The notes under the pieces are model-generated. The model saw nothing but the letters and a program-made list of their open reading frames with translations, was not told where the DNA came from and ran no database searches. Shown here one piece after another: positions 22,718 through 22,808 of a DNA stretch of 22,808 nucleotides. A program made the translations under genes and the position numbers. The stretch covers positions 1 through 22,808 of the forward strand of contig JANQQF010000022.1 in the NCBI GenBank assembly GCA_028285035.1. The letters run 5' to 3'. Source of the DNA: Phycisphaerae bacterium. Its GTDB lineage: Bacteria; Chloroflexota; Anaerolineae; 4572-78; J111. Each line of letters starts with the position of its first letter. The first letter of the stretch is position 1.

Positions 22718-22784
22718 CATCAATGGATCGTGTGAAAATGAAAGAACATTAACAAACAAATAAGCATCAATGGATCGTGTGAAA
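22718..22784. repeat. Two direct repeats with 47-base period at the right edge
   Basis: CATCAATGGATCGTGTGAAA occurs at 22718-22737 and again, identical, at 22765-22784, so the period is 47 bases with 27 unrelated AT-rich bases between. A third copy would begin about 22812, just beyond the window. In the second copy GTGTGAAACAC forms a small hairpin. It could be the start of a tandem array or part of a longer duplicated element. Repeat and spacer lengths are short for CRISPR. Confidence 0.7.
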
Positions 22785-22808
22785 CACTCGGTTTGCAAAT
22801 CGGGCAGT

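Noticed and set aside
22718..22808. CRISPR array at the right edge
   Set aside because: Only two repeats are visible; 20-base repeats with 27-base spacers are too short for a standard array, and no cas gene is present.

Overview
The window reads as a chromosomal stretch from a free-living bacterium of moderate GC content, most likely a member of the Chloroflexota (Anaerolineae/Ardenticatenia-like). This assignment is an inference. It rests on gene content, on numerous short palindromic intergenic repeats, and on an exported protein that ends in a KIFLPFVVKN-type tail, which I associate with secreted Chloroflexota proteins. No transposase, integrase, tRNA or rRNA gene was seen.

Region 1 (1-4495, + strand) is a branched-chain/amide-type ABC importer in the order livK (cut by the left edge), livG, livF, livH, livM. 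The last four genes overlap or nearly abut. Region 2 (4918-14065, + strand) is a catabolic cluster. It holds two M20 metallo-amidohydrolases and a glutamine-synthetase-like ligase whose stop overlaps the start of a FluG-type amidohydrolase. These are followed by a 1020-residue fusion of an APH-type kinase, an M23 peptidase fold and a class III PLP enzyme resembling the hydroxylysine-kinase/phospholyase pair, and then an AraC regulator. A plausible reading is uptake of an N-acylated or gamma-glutamylated amino compound, its deacylation, and ammonia release through a phosphorylated amino-alcohol intermediate. The substrate cannot be read from the sequence.

Region 3 (14172-15397, + strand) has a small four-helix membrane protein and a membrane-anchored M23 peptidase. 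Region 4 (15430-18477, - strand) runs from a TetR regulator through a small membrane protein (a paralogue of the one in region 3) coupled to an O-methyltransferase, then a double SnoaL-like protein, and ends with a DUF2798 gene broken by a one-base frameshift. Four copies of a TTGA-N8-TTCAA-type operator flank the tetR gene, two at its own promoter and two in front of the membrane protein/methyltransferase pair, so the control circuit can be read from the DNA.

Region 5 (18651-22808) has an exported 416-residue protein on the - strand. On the + strand is a second AraC regulator, clearly paralogous to the first, with a good sigma70-type promoter. It is followed by a secreted protein with one LysM domain and two tandem domains that closely match the APCDD1 domain known from the animal Wnt inhibitor APCDD1. 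That last protein is the most unusual item in the window. The right edge carries a 20-base direct repeat with a 47-base period that may continue outside.
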